NCBI RefSeq assembly: GCF_004342425.1
Contig: NZ_SLWQ01000003.1
Coordinates: 1 to 64,000, forward strand
Source of the DNA: Dokdonella fugitiva
Lineage (GTDB): Bacteria > Pseudomonadota > Gammaproteobacteria > Xanthomonadales > Rhodanobacteraceae
Length of the DNA stretch: 64,000 nucleotides
Direction of reading: 5' to 3'
A program made the translations under genes and the position numbers. This document shows, one piece after another, positions 6,680 to 16,094 of this stretch. A model generated the notes under the pieces. The model saw nothing but the letters and a program-made list of their open reading frames with translations. It had not been told where the DNA came from and did not search any database. Each line of letters starts with the position of its first letter. Positions within the stretch are counted from its first letter, which is position 1.

Positions 6680-8991
6680 TCCCGCTGTACCGCCGCGTCC
6701 GCATCCGCGTGCAACTGCAGGCGCTGTTCGGCCTGTTGCTGCTGACCGGGTTCACCGTGCTGGTGCTCGACGAGATCAACCAGCGCTCGGACGTCGCGAC
6801 GTTCCAGCGCGTGCAGCAGCAATCGCTCGCCGGCCTGCGCCTGGCGAAATCGATCTCCGACGCCTACGGCCTCGACATCGTCAGCGCGGTGTTCCGCGTG
6901 CGCAACAACCTCATGGGTTGGGAGCAGGGCGTCGAAGTCGTCGAAGGCGCGCGGCGCGCGATCGATCGCGACTGGAAGGAACTCGTCGCGTCCGAGCTGC
7001 CGCCGGAGCAGCGCGCCGTCGTCGACGAGGTCGCGCGTGCGCGCGTGAGCGCCGACCGCGCCGCGCGGAAGCTGCTCGACATCTTCCACGCCGCGGACAT
7101 CGGCGCGCTCGGCCGCTTCGCCGACACCGAGCTCTACCCGGCGATGGACCCGGTCGCCTCGCGCCTGAAGTTCCTCGCCGACCTCAAGATGTTCGATACC
7201 GAGCGCATGATCGGCGCGCACCTCGACACCGCGCGACGCGTCGGCCGCTGGCGCGTGGTCCTCAGCCTGATCACGCTCTTCATCGTGCTCGTCGCCGGGC
7301 GCAGCATGCTGCGCAACATCTACAAGGGCGTGGAGAGCCTCAAGCATCTCGCCCGCCACGCGCGCGAGCGCGACTTCGAGCCGGGTGGCCACGTGCCCGA
7401 GGGCGAACTCGGCGAAGTGCACGAGGCCCTTTCGACGATGCGCCAGGACCTGCTCCGCTACGAAGGCGAGCTGCGCGAGAGCGAAGCGCGCGCGCTCGCG
7501 GCGAGCCGCGCGAAGTCGTCGTTCCTGGCTTCGATGAGCCACGAGATCCGCACGCCGATGGTCGGCGTCGCGAGCATGCTCGAACTCCTCGCGCGCACCG
7601 ACCTCGATGCCGACCAGCGCCAGCAGGTGGAGATCGTGCAGGGCTCCGCGCAGAGCCTGTCGCAGATCATCGGCGACATCCTCGACTTCTCGAAGATCGA
7701 GGCCGGCCGCCTCGAGTTGCTGCCGGTGGCGGTGGACCTGCGCGAACTCGTGCGCGCATCGACCGGCAACTTCCTCGCCACCGCGTCGGCGAAGGGATTG
7801 CGCCTCGACTGCACGATCGACGAGCGGCTCGCGCCGGCGCACCTCGCCGATCCGTTGCGCCTGCGGCAGATCCTCAGCAACTTCCTATCCAATGCGCTGA
7901 AGTTTACCGAGCGCGGCAGCGTCGTCGTTGCGCTCGACCGGCTCGCCGCGGCGGACCAGCGCGAACTCGTCGCGCTGCGCGTGCGCGACACCGGCATCGG
8001 CATCGGCGCGGAGGACCAGGCACGCCTGTTCCAGCCGTTCGTGCAGGCCCGCGACGGCAGCGCGCAACGCGCCGACGGCAGCGGCCTCGGTCTCTCGATC
8101 TGCCGCCGCCTGGCCGAGCTCATGGGCGGGGAGATCACGGTCGAGAGCCGCCTCGGCGTCGGCACGACGATGAGCCTGGTCGTGCAGCTTCCGCTCGCCG
8201 ATCCCGCGCTCGTCGCGTCGTCGTCGTCGCCGGCGAGCACGCCCGCGCGCACCGCGCCGAGCGTCGACGAGGCCGAGCGCAGCGGGCGCCTGATCCTGCT
8301 CGTCGACGACCATCCGACCAACCGCGCGGTGATCTCGCGCCAGTTGCGCCAGCTCGGCTACGCCTGCGACGTCGCCGCGGACGGCGAGGCCGCGCTCCAG
8401 CGCTGGCGCAGCGCGCGCTACGCGCTGCTGCTGACCGACCTGCACATGCCGCGTCGGGACGGCTACTCGCTCGCCGAAGCCGTGCGTGCCGACGAACGCG
8501 CAGGCTCGCGCCCGCGCCGTCCGATCATCGCGATGAGCGCGAACGTGAGCACCGAGGAAGTCGAGCGCAGCCGCGCGGCGGGCATCGATGATTTCATCGC
8601 CAAGCCCGCGCCGCTGCAGCTGATCGCGGATGCATTGCAGCGTTACCTGCCGTTCGACCACGCGCCGTCGGGCACGGCCGCACCGCCGATCGCGGTCGAC
8701 GCCGAACTGCTGCGCGATTACGTCGACAGCACGCGACACGACCTCGCGGCACTCGCCGCAGCCGTCGACGCGCGGGACGCGGACGCGATCGCGCGCGAGG
8801 CGCACCGCATCAAGGGCGCCAGCGGGTTGGTCGGCGCCGATGCCATGGCCACGTGCGCGGCGCGCATCGAGGACGCCGCGCATGCCCTGCCGCTGCGTCC
8901 GCTCGCGGACGACCTCGCCGAACTCGGCCGCCTGCTCGAGGCATTCGTCGTCGCGCGCGGCATCGGCACGGACCCGGCGCCCGCAGCGTGA
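6676..8991 (+). CDS. Hybrid sensor histidine kinase (HisKA-HATPase-REC-HPt)
   Basis: The 771-aa inner-membrane kinase begins with a membrane helix (about 15-35), a periplasmic helical sensor of about 155 residues resembling a four-helix-bundle MCP domain, and a second helix (about 192-212). A HAMP-like segment follows ('GHVPEGELGEVHEALSTM'). The kinase core has the H-box 'FLASMSHEIRTPM', N-box 'NFLSNALKFTE', and G boxes 'DTGIGIG' and 'GSGLGLSICRRL'. A receiver domain ('LLTDLHMPRRDGYS') and a C-terminal HPt domain ('EAHRIKGASGLVGA') complete a BvgS/EvgS-type four-step phosphorelay. The HPt His can hand phosphate to the REC-EAL protein encoded immediately upstream, with a 4-bp overlap. The signal sensed is unknown. 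Confidence 0.92.
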   Translation: MIPLYRRVRIRVQLQALFGLLLLTGFTVLVLDEINQRSDVATFQRVQQQSLAGLRLAKSISDAYGLDIVSAVFRVRNNLMGWEQGVEVVEGARRAIDRDWKELVASELPPEQRAVVDEVARARVSADRAARKLLDIFHAADIGALGRFADTELYPAMDPVASRLKFLADLKMFDTERMIGAHLDTARRVGRWRVVLSLITLFIVLVAGRSMLRNIYKGVESLKHLARHARERDFEPGGHVPEGELGEVHEALSTMRQDLLRYEGELRESEARALAASRAKSSFLASMSHEIRTPMVGVASMLELLARTDLDADQRQQVEIVQGSAQSLSQIIGDILDFSKIEAGRLELLPVAVDLRELVRASTGNFLATASAKGLRLDCTIDERLAPAHLADPLRLRQILSNFLSNALKFTERGSVVVALDRLAAADQRELVALRVRDTGIGIGAEDQARLFQPFVQARDGSAQRADGSGLGLSICRRLAELMGGEITVESRLGVGTTMSLVVQLPLADPALVASSSSPASTPARTAPSVDEAERSGRLILLVDDHPTNRAVISRQLRQLGYACDVAADGEAALQRWRSARYALLLTDLHMPRRDGYSLAEAVRADERAGSRPRRPIIAMSANVSTEEVERSRAAGIDDFIAKPAPLQLIADALQRYLPFDHAPSGTAAPPIAVDAELLRDYVDSTRHDLAALAAAVDARDADAIAREAHRIKGASGLVGADAMATCAARIEDAAHALPLRPLADDLAELGRLLEAFVVARGIGTDPAPAA

Positions 8992-9054
8992 CGTTCCCGG
9001 GTTGGCGCTGCGGGCGTGCTGCGGTCTAATGCGGCGATACCGCGGAGTCCCCAC

Positions 9055-11322
9055 ATGTATCGCCTGCTGCTGCCGGCCCTCCTGGCCCTGAGTCCCCTCG
9101 TGCATGCCGAACGCCTGACCATCGACCGCATCTACGGCGACCCCGACCTCAATGGGCCAAGCCCGCGTTCACTGAAGATCGCGCCCGACGGCACGCGCGT
9201 GGGTTTCCTGCGCGGTCGCGAAGACGACCAGAACCAGCTCGACCTGTGGCAGTACGACATCGCCAGCGGAACGATGCAGCGCCTGGTCGACTCCGCCGCG
9301 CTCGGCGAGCACAGGGAACTGTCGGATGCCGAAAAGGCGCGCCGCGAACGCGAGCGCATCGCGCAGCTCAAGGGCATCGTCTCGTACCGCTGGTCGCCCG
9401 ACAGCCGCAAGCTGCTGTTCAGCGTGGACGAACGGTTGTGGCTGTACGACCTCGACGGCAAGCCCGGCGCGCAGCTGCGTGCGCTCACGCCCAAGGGCTT
9501 CGAGGTCAACGACGCGAAGGTTTCACCGCGCGGCGGATACGTCTCGTTCGTGAGCCGGCAGAACCTCTACGTGATCGACCTCGAGCGCAATCTCAACTAC
9601 CAGCTCACCCGCGACGGTGCGGCCACCGTGCACAACGGCGAAGCGGAGTTCGTCGCGCAGGAAGAGATGGATCGCGCCACCGGCTACTGGTGGGCACCCG
9701 ACGACAACGCGATCGCGTTCGAGCGTTACGACGAAGCGAAAGTCGACGAGGTCGAGCGCACCGAGGTGTATGCCGAGCGCAGCACGACCGTGCGCCAGCG
9801 CTATCCGGCGGCGGGCCGGCCGAACGTCTCGGTGCGCCTCGGCGTCGTCGCGCCGCGCGGCGGCAGGACGCACTGGGTGGACCTCGGCAAGGACGCCGAC
9901 ATCTACCTCGCGCGCGTCGACTGGCTGCCGGACGGCAAGCGCCTCGCGTTCCAGCGCGAGAGTCGCAACCAGCGCGCGCTCGACCTCGTCGTCACCGACC
10001 TCGCGACGCAGCGCCAGACGATCGTGCTCAGCGAGACGAGCCCGACCTGGATCAACCTGCACGACGACCTGCGTTGGCTGAAGAACGAGGACGCGTTCGT
10101 CTGGGCATCCGAACGCGACGGCCACAAGCACCTGTACGTGTACGGCCTCGACGGCCGGCTGCGCCGCGCGCTCACGCGCGGCAACTGGGACGTCGACAAG
10201 CTGCTCGCGGTCGACGAGAAAGGCGGCACCGTCTATTTCGCGGCGAACCGCGACGATCCGCTGCAGGCGCAGGTTTATGCGACCCGGCTCGACGGCAGCG
10301 AGGCCGACCGTGCGCGGCGCATCAGCGAAGGCGACGGCTGGCACGAGGCGGTGTTCGGCGACAATGCGGCGGCCTGGATCGACACCTATTCGGATCCGCA
10401 CACGCCGCCGCAGGTTTCGTTGCGCAAGCCCGACGGCAGCCGCATCGCGTGGATCGAGCAGAACGAACTCCAGCCCGGCCATCCGTACTGGCCGTACCGC
10501 GACAGCCTCGTCGAGCCGGCGTTCGGCCATCTCGCGAGCGAGGACGGGCAGGACCTCCACTATCGCGTGTACAAGCCGCTCGGCTACGAGGAAGGCAAGC
10601 GCTATCCGGTATTCATGACCTACTACGGCGGGCCTGGCCGGCAATACGTCAATCGCGCCTGGGGCGCGCATTTCGAGCAGTACATGGCGCAGCACGGCTA
10701 CGTCGTGTTCGCGCTCGACAACCGCGGCACGCCGCGGCGCGGACGGCGCTTCTCCGACGCGATCTTCCGCCAGCTCGGCAAGGCGGAGGTCGCCGACCAG
10801 CTCGCTGGCGTCGCCTGGCTCAAGTCGCAACCCTACGTCGATGCGCAACGCATCGGCATTTTCGGCTGGAGCTACGGCGGCTACCAGACGCTCATGCTGC
10901 TCGCCAAGGCCGGCGACGCGTTTGCCGCAGGCGTCGCGGTCGCGCCGGTAACCGACTGGTCGCTGTACGACACGCACTACACCGAGCGCTACCTCGACAC
11001 GCCGCAGGCGAACGCCGCCGGATACGAAGCATCCAACGTGCTGCACTGGCTCGACGGCATCCAGCCCGACAAGCTGCTGCTCGTGCACGGCATGGCCGAC
11101 GACAACGTGCTGTTCACGAATTCGACCAAGCTCATGGCCGCCCTGCAGCAGCGCGGCGTGCCCTTCCGCCTGATGACTTACCCGGGAGCGAAGCACGGCC
11201 TCTCCACGCCGGCGTTGAAGAAGCACGTCTACGCGATGATCGCGGCGTACTTCGACGAGAAACTGATGCGCGCGCCGAGCACGGCCGCAACGCCGGCCGC
11301 CAAGGGGAATGCCGCGCGCTGA
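9055..11322 (+). CDS. Dipeptidyl peptidase IV, S9B family
   Basis: The 755-aa product has a signal peptide (MYRLLLPALLALSPLVHA), a DPPIV N-terminal beta-propeller (about residues 60-480) and a C-terminal alpha/beta-hydrolase domain. The catalytic serine is in 'GIFGWSYGGYQTL', the Asp in 'HGMADDNVLF' and the His in 'GAKHGLS'. The propeller has the substrate amino-terminus-binding Glu pair candidate in 'VAQEEMDRATGYWW'. It would cleave X-Pro/X-Ala dipeptides from peptides in the periplasm. Xanthomonadales carry several such enzymes for proteinaceous nutrients. The start was placed at the Met that gives a proper signal peptide; an upstream in-frame Met at 9016 was rejected. It appears to be monocistronic. 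Confidence 0.92.
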   Translation: MYRLLLPALLALSPLVHAERLTIDRIYGDPDLNGPSPRSLKIAPDGTRVGFLRGREDDQNQLDLWQYDIASGTMQRLVDSAALGEHRELSDAEKARRERERIAQLKGIVSYRWSPDSRKLLFSVDERLWLYDLDGKPGAQLRALTPKGFEVNDAKVSPRGGYVSFVSRQNLYVIDLERNLNYQLTRDGAATVHNGEAEFVAQEEMDRATGYWWAPDDNAIAFERYDEAKVDEVERTEVYAERSTTVRQRYPAAGRPNVSVRLGVVAPRGGRTHWVDLGKDADIYLARVDWLPDGKRLAFQRESRNQRALDLVVTDLATQRQTIVLSETSPTWINLHDDLRWLKNEDAFVWASERDGHKHLYVYGLDGRLRRALTRGNWDVDKLLAVDEKGGTVYFAANRDDPLQAQVYATRLDGSEADRARRISEGDGWHEAVFGDNAAAWIDTYSDPHTPPQVSLRKPDGSRIAWIEQNELQPGHPYWPYRDSLVEPAFGHLASEDGQDLHYRVYKPLGYEEGKRYPVFMTYYGGPGRQYVNRAWGAHFEQYMAQHGYVVFALDNRGTPRRGRRFSDAIFRQLGKAEVADQLAGVAWLKSQPYVDAQRIGIFGWSYGGYQTLMLLAKAGDAFAAGVAVAPVTDWSLYDTHYTERYLDTPQANAAGYEASNVLHWLDGIQPDKLLLVHGMADDNVLFTNSTKLMAALQQRGVPFRLMTYPGAKHGLSTPALKKHVYAMIAAYFDEKLMRAPSTAATPAAKGNAAR

Positions 11323-11379
11323 GGGCGGGCACTTAGACTCCGCCTGCTTCGCGGGCTGCGCTCGGCGCGGATGGATTGC

Positions 11380-11500
11380 CGGTATGCCGGCCGCCGAAGA
11401 CGGTTGCTCCCACACAAGTGCGGCACATGTCAGGGCGCGACCGTCGCCCCCGGTGCATCGCGACGCTGCGGCCGCCCACAGGGTGGGCTCCTGCAGGAAC
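11380..11500. repeat. REP-like palindromic repeats between convergent genes
   Basis: On the minus strand the block contains TGTGGGAGCAACCG near 11403-11416 and GCAGGAGCCCAC near 11483-11494, the latter leading into GCCCACAGGGTGGGC (palindrome 11474-11488). The GTGGGAGC/GTAGGAGC-type head with a GC palindrome is the style of REP elements of Pseudomonas and Xanthomonadales. It sits between a plus-strand and a minus-strand gene, the usual place for REPs. No RAYT transposase is present in the window. Confidence 0.55.
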
Positions 11501-11559
11501 CGCGCCTTCCACGGGCAGCGCTGTCGGACGCAGTGCTGCCACCGAAGCGCACGGCAGGA

Positions 11560-12207
11560 TCAATGCACCCAGCGCCCACCCCGCCGGCGCGGCGGCAGCG
11601 CGCCGCCTTCGCCCGGCGTTTCGTCGGCGGCGAGTGGATGCGAACGCCAGTACTCGGCCACCGCACCGACCGCATTCGGAATCTGCGCGAGGCACTCGTC
11701 GTAGTCCTCGTCGCCGAGCGGTGCGAAATCCGCATCGCTCTCGAACACGCCGTCGTCGATCGCGAGCGCGATGATCGGCGACAGCAGTTCCATCAATTCG
11801 GAATCCTGGCCGAGGCGCCCTTCCCACGACGGCGCGCGCAGGTCGATGCCGCGCGAGAAGCCCTCGCACCAGCCACGCGCGGTGAACGCGGGCGGCCCGT
11901 CCTCGACTTCGAGCTCGCCGAGGATCGGTTCGTAACTGCCGGTCTCGAGTTCGGGCGTGATCGCATCGTTGAGCCGCGCCAGTAGCGTGAGTACGCGCTC
12001 GCCCTCGTCCGCATCGGCGAACGGTTCATGCAGGATCTCCGGCAGCCATTCCTCCGGCTTGGCCGGCACCGGCCCGATCGCGAGCGCGGTGAGGAAACCG
12101 TGCACGCCATCGAGCAGCATGTCCTCGTCGCCCGCGTGCGCACGCAGGAAGCGGTCGAGTTCCTCGAGTTCGTTGTCGCTCGGCGACACCATCCAGTCAG
12201 CAGTCAT
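11560..12207 (-). CDS. UPF0149 (YecA/YgfB-type) family protein
   Basis: The 215-aa product matches the UPF0149 family: 'LEELDRFLRAHAGDEDMLLD' and 'GVHGFLTALAIGP' near the N-terminus, 'EWLPEILHE', 'WCEGFSRGIDLR' in the middle, and an acidic helical C-terminal half. There is no SEC-C zinc motif at the end; the chain closes in a basic RRRGGRWVH tail. The molecular role of the family is unsettled. The start at 12207 overlaps the end of the exonuclease III gene by 11 bp; an alternative Met at 12192 would leave a short gap. It is co-oriented with xthA and prlC. Confidence 0.8.
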   Translation of the reverse strand: MTADWMVSPSDNELEELDRFLRAHAGDEDMLLDGVHGFLTALAIGPVPAKPEEWLPEILHEPFADADEGERVLTLLARLNDAITPELETGSYEPILGELEVEDGPPAFTARGWCEGFSRGIDLRAPSWEGRLGQDSELMELLSPIIALAIDDGVFESDADFAPLGDEDYDECLAQIPNAVGAVAEYWRSHPLAADETPGEGGALPPRRRGGRWVH

Positions 12208-12988
12208 CTTCGAGTTCCAGGACGACGGGTGTATGGTCGGACGCACGTTCCCAGGTGCGGAGTTCGCGCTCGATCCAGGCGCGGCGACAGCGCGCGCGCA
12301 AGGCGTCGGACACGAGCACGAGGTCGATGCGCAAGCCGAGGTTGCGCCGGAACGCGCCTTGCCGGTAGTCCCACCAGCTGTAGTGTCCGCCGTCCTCGTT
12401 GAACAGACGGAAACTGTCGACCAGGCCGATGTCGAGCAGGCGACGCAGCGCGTCGCGCTCGGGCGTCGAACAGAGGACCTGCTCGTGCCAGGCGGCCGGA
12501 TCGTGGACGTCGCGATCGTCGGGCGCGATGTTGAAGTCACCCATCACCACCAGGCGCGGATGGCGGCGGATCTCCTCGGCGAGGAACGCGCCGACCTTGG
12601 CCAGCCAGTCGAGCTTGTAGGCGTACTTCTCGCTGCCGACCGACTGGCCGTTGACGACGTAGAGGTTGACGATGCGCAGCGCCTGTGCGGAGCCGGGTTC
12701 GCCGACCGTCGCGCTGAGGACGCGCCGTTGCGGATCGTCGAAGCCGGCAATGCCGTGCTCCACCTCGCCGATCGGCGCGCGCGCGAGGATCGCGACGCCG
12801 TTGTAGGTCTTCTGCCCCGAATAGACGCTGCGATAACCGGCCCCCTCGAGCGCGGCGACCGGGAACTTCGCGTCCTCGAGCTTCGTTTCCTGCAGCGCGA
12901 CGATGTCCGGCCGGGCCTCCGCGCACCATCGCTCGAGGTGCGGCAGGCGCACGTTGAGCGAATTGACGTTCCAGCTCGCGATCTTCAT
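12197..12988 (-). CDS. xthA: Exodeoxyribonuclease III
   Basis: The 263-aa product has the full exonuclease III/AP-endonuclease fold signature: 'MKIASWNVNSLNVRLPHL', metal-binding Glu in 'VALQETKLED', 'YSGQKTYNGVAIL', 'VVMGDFNIAPDDRDVHDP' (Asp/Asn catalytic pair), 'YSWWDYR', 'LRIDLVLVS' and the terminal 'RASDHTPVVLEL' His. It acts in base-excision repair, cutting at abasic sites and trimming 3' ends. Length is normal. It is followed with an 11-bp overlap by the YecA-family gene and preceded by prlC on the same strand 40 bp upstream. Confidence 0.95.
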   Translation of the reverse strand: MKIASWNVNSLNVRLPHLERWCAEARPDIVALQETKLEDAKFPVAALEGAGYRSVYSGQKTYNGVAILARAPIGEVEHGIAGFDDPQRRVLSATVGEPGSAQALRIVNLYVVNGQSVGSEKYAYKLDWLAKVGAFLAEEIRRHPRLVVMGDFNIAPDDRDVHDPAAWHEQVLCSTPERDALRRLLDIGLVDSFRLFNEDGGHYSWWDYRQGAFRRNLGLRIDLVLVSDALRARCRRAWIERELRTWERASDHTPVVLELEDDC

Positions 12989-13028
12989 CCGTTCATCTTA
13001 GCGCATGGCCTCGGCATGCCGGCCGCGC

Positions 13029-15074
13029 TCAGGCCGCGAGACCGTAACTGCGCAGCAGCGCGTCCGGCTGCGGTTCGCGACCGCGGAACTCGATGAACGA
13101 CTCCAGCGCGGGGCGCGAGCCGCCGACCGCGAGGATCGACCTGCGGTACGCCTCGCCGGTCGCGCGATCGAACACGCCCGCTTCCTCGAAGCGCGCGAAT
13201 GCGTCCGCGGACAGCACCTCGGCCCACAGGTAACTGTAGTAGCCCGCTGCATAGCCGCCGGCGAAGATGTGCGTGAACGCATGCGGGAAGCGCTGCCATG
13301 CCGGTGGCCGGATCACCGCGACCTCGTCGCGCACCTCGTCGAGGATCTCGAGCGCGCGCGCGCCACGCGCGGGATCGAATTCGCGGTGGACGCGGAAGTC
13401 GAACAGGCCGAACTCGAGCTGGCGCACGAGGAACAGGCCCGCGTGGAAATGCCGCGCGGCCTGCATGCGTTCGAACAGCGCGTCGGACAGCTTCTCGCCG
13501 GTGCGCCAGTGGCGCGCGAACAAGTCGAGCGCCTCGCGGCGCCAACCGAAGTTCTCCATGAACTGGCTCGGCAGCTCCACCGCATCCCATTCGACGCCGT
13601 TGATGCCGCCGACGCCCGGCACGCCGACTTCGGTGAGCAGGTGATGCAGGCCATGGCCGAACTCGTGGAACAGGGTGAGGACGTCGTCGTGGGTGAGCAG
13701 GGATGGCGTCGTCGCCGCGGGCGGCGCGAAATTGCAGGTCAGGAACGCGACCGGCAGCTGCAACGCGCCCTCGCGGTCGAAGCGGTTCGCGCACACGTCC
13801 ATCCAGGCGCCCCCGCGCTTGCCGCTGCGCGCATACAGGTCGAAGTACGCGCCGGCGAACACGCGCCCGTCGGCATCGACGAGATCGTAGTAGCGCACGT
13901 CCGGATGCCAGGTGTCGACGCCGTCGCGGCGGCGCAGCGACACGCCGAACACGCGCTCGGTGATCGCGAACAGGCCCTCGATGACGGGGTCCAGCGCGAA
14001 GTACGGCTTGAGTTCTTCTTCGTTGAGCGAATACTTCTTCTCGCGCAGCTTCTCGGCCGCGTAACCGACGTCCCAGGGCTCGAGCGGGGCGATGCCGAGT
14101 TCGTCCGCGGCGAACGCGCGCAATTCCTCCAGTTCGCGTTGCGCGACCGGCTTCGCTCGCGCGGCGAGGTCGTGCAGGAACGCGAGCACCGCATCCGGCG
14201 ACGGTGCCATCTTCGTCGCGAGTGATTCCTCCGCGGCGTCGCGGAAGCCGAGCAGCTGGGCCGCCTCGTGGCGCAAGGCGAGGATGCGCTCGATGCGCGC
14301 GGAATTGTCGAACTCGCCCGCATTCGGGCCCTGGTCGGACGCTCGCGTCTGGTAGGCGCGGTAGACGCGCTCGCGCAGGCCGCGGTCGTCGGCGTAGGCG
14401 AGCACCGCCTGCACGCTCGGCTGCTTGAGCGTGACGAGCCAGCCGTCCTGCGACTTCTCCTCGGCGTAGGCGCGCAGCACCGCGCGGCCCGATTCGGGGA
14501 TGCCGGCGAGCGCGCGCTCGTCGTTGATCGTCTCGCTCCACGCATCGGTCGCGTCGAGCACGGCTTCCTCGAACTCGGTCGCGAGCCTGGCCAGCTCGCT
14601 GGCGATCTCGCGGAAGCGCGAACGCGCGGGCTCCTCGAGCGCGACGCCGGACAGGCGAAAATCGCGCAGCTCGTGCTCGATCAGCGTACGCGCCGCGCGT
14701 GGCAGGCGCGCGCTGTCCTCGCGCCGCGCGACGGCGTCGACCGCCGCGTACAACGCGCGGTTCTGGCCGAGTTCGCTCGCGTGTTCGACGATCCTTTCCT
14801 GTGCGGCCGCATACGCCTTGCGCAGTTCGTCCGAGTCGGCGACCGCGTGCAGGTGCGACACCGGGGCCCATGCTCGGTTGAGGCGGTCCTCGAGTTCCTC
14901 GCCGAGCAGCAGCACGCCGGCAAAATCACGCGGCGCGTCGCTGGCGAGCAGGGCGTCGATGCGCGCGCGGTAGTCGGCGAGGATCGCGTCGATCGCGGGT
15001 TCGACATGTTCCGGACGGATCGCCGAAAACGCCGGCAGGCCGGACCCGGCGAGCAGCGGATTGGGGTGGGTCAT
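13029..15074 (-). CDS. prlC: Oligopeptidase A, M3 metallopeptidase
   Basis: The 681-aa product is a typical M3A oligopeptidase. The zinc motif is 'LFHEFGHGLHHLL' (HExxH plus downstream Glu), with 'GVPGVGGINGVEWDAVELPS' immediately after. The N-terminus 'NPLLAGSGLPAFSAIRPEHV' is diagnostic of PrlC. It is a cytosolic enzyme degrading short peptides, including signal-peptide fragments. The start was placed at MTHPNPLL (15074); the longer frame to 15215 reads as Arg-rich junk upstream. It is divergent from the gamma carbonic anhydrase gene with 115 bp between the starts. Confidence 0.95.
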   Translation of the reverse strand: MTHPNPLLAGSGLPAFSAIRPEHVEPAIDAILADYRARIDALLASDAPRDFAGVLLLGEELEDRLNRAWAPVSHLHAVADSDELRKAYAAAQERIVEHASELGQNRALYAAVDAVARREDSARLPRAARTLIEHELRDFRLSGVALEEPARSRFREIASELARLATEFEEAVLDATDAWSETINDERALAGIPESGRAVLRAYAEEKSQDGWLVTLKQPSVQAVLAYADDRGLRERVYRAYQTRASDQGPNAGEFDNSARIERILALRHEAAQLLGFRDAAEESLATKMAPSPDAVLAFLHDLAARAKPVAQRELEELRAFAADELGIAPLEPWDVGYAAEKLREKKYSLNEEELKPYFALDPVIEGLFAITERVFGVSLRRRDGVDTWHPDVRYYDLVDADGRVFAGAYFDLYARSGKRGGAWMDVCANRFDREGALQLPVAFLTCNFAPPAATTPSLLTHDDVLTLFHEFGHGLHHLLTEVGVPGVGGINGVEWDAVELPSQFMENFGWRREALDLFARHWRTGEKLSDALFERMQAARHFHAGLFLVRQLEFGLFDFRVHREFDPARGARALEILDEVRDEVAVIRPPAWQRFPHAFTHIFAGGYAAGYYSYLWAEVLSADAFARFEEAGVFDRATGEAYRRSILAVGGSRPALESFIEFRGREPQPDALLRSYGLAA

Positions 15075-15189
15075 GGGGGTTGCAGTCGTGGTGTGCGGCC
15101 CGACAACGTGGCGCGTCGGGCCGCGGAAATCAAGCGTCCGTGCGCGACAGGCCGATGCTAGGCTTGCGGCTTTTCCGCGGGCCTTCGCC

Positions 15190-15726
15190 ATGAACATCCG
15201 GCCGTACCAGGGCATCCTTCCGCGCCTCGGCGCGAACGTCTACGTCGATCCCGGCGCACACCTGATCGGCGACGTCGACGTCGGCGACGACGCGTCGCTC
15301 TGGCCCGGTGTCGTCGCGCGCGGCGACGTGCACCACATCCGCATCGGCGCGCGCACGAACGTGCAGGACGGTTCGATCCTGCACGTGACGCATGCAGGCG
15401 AATACACCGACGACGGCTTCCCGCTCGTCATCGGCAACGACGTCACGATCGGCCATGCCGCGGTCGTGCATGCCTGCACGATCCACGATGCCTGCCTCAT
15501 CGGCATGCACGCGACCGTGCTCGACGGCGCCATCGTGCATCGCCACAGCATGATCGGCGCCGGCGCGCTCGTCGCGCCGGGCAAGGTCGTCGGCGAGGGC
15601 GAGCTCTGGGTCGGCAACCCCGCGCGCTGCGTGCGCAAGCTGTCCACGCAGGAGATCGAGCGCCTGTACTACTCGGCGCAGCACTACGTGCAGCTCAAGG
15701 ACCGCTACCTCGCCGCGGGCGCCTGA
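15190..15726 (+). CDS. Gamma-class carbonic anhydrase family protein (YrdA-like)
   Basis: The 178-aa product is a left-handed beta-helix hexapeptide-repeat protein: 'VYVDPGAHLIGDVDVGDDAS', 'WPGVVARGDVHHIRIGARTN' and 'VQDGSILHVTHAG'. Metal-binding histidines are visible in 'HVTHAG' and 'VIGNDVTIGHAAVVHACTI' (His-x4-His type). It ends with a C-terminal helix 'IERLYYSAQHYVQLKDRYL'. The family includes real carbonic anhydrases, but many members have unproven activity. It is divergent from prlC. Confidence 0.9.
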   Translation: MNIRPYQGILPRLGANVYVDPGAHLIGDVDVGDDASLWPGVVARGDVHHIRIGARTNVQDGSILHVTHAGEYTDDGFPLVIGNDVTIGHAAVVHACTIHDACLIGMHATVLDGAIVHRHSMIGAGALVAPGKVVGEGELWVGNPARCVRKLSTQEIERLYYSAQHYVQLKDRYLAAGA

Positions 15727-15767
15727 GCCCGCACGGGCGCAACACCGAGCGCCCGCCCGCCATCGCC

Positions 15768-16094
15768 TCAGCCACCGTCGGCCTCGGCCAGGCTCCAGCA
15801 CATCGCCAGCAGCGACATGCCGGCGAGCGCGGCCAGCACGGCGAGTGCCGACGGCGACATGTCGCCGCCGATCCATCCGCGCCAGCCGAGCTGGAGCCCC
15901 GGGTTGGACGACAGGGTCGACGCGCACGCCGCGACGCCGACCGCGATGCCGCTCCACAACGGCCACGCGCGGTGCCGCGGCCGCGCGGGCAGGCGCTTCA
16001 TCACGCGATCGCAGAAACCGTCGTCGGCCACCGCGCCTTCGAACTGCCGCTGCAGCAGCGCCTCGACCGCGTCGTCTTCACGGGAATGGGTCAT
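15768..16094 (-). CDS. Small membrane protein, candidate anti-sigma factor
   Basis: The 108-aa product has an N-terminal soluble segment (residues 1-38, with 'EDDAVEALLQRQFEGAVADD' and a basic stretch) and two predicted membrane helices (about 42-60 and 80-102). Its start overlaps the stop of the ECF sigma gene by 4 bp. This arrangement is typical of an anti-sigma factor holding its sigma at the inner membrane, although no classic zinc-finger motif is present. I recognise no named domain with certainty. Confidence 0.65.
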   Translation of the reverse strand: MTHSREDDAVEALLQRQFEGAVADDGFCDRVMKRLPARPRHRAWPLWSGIAVGVAACASTLSSNPGLQLGWRGWIGGDMSPSALAVLAALAGMSLLAMCWSLAEADGG

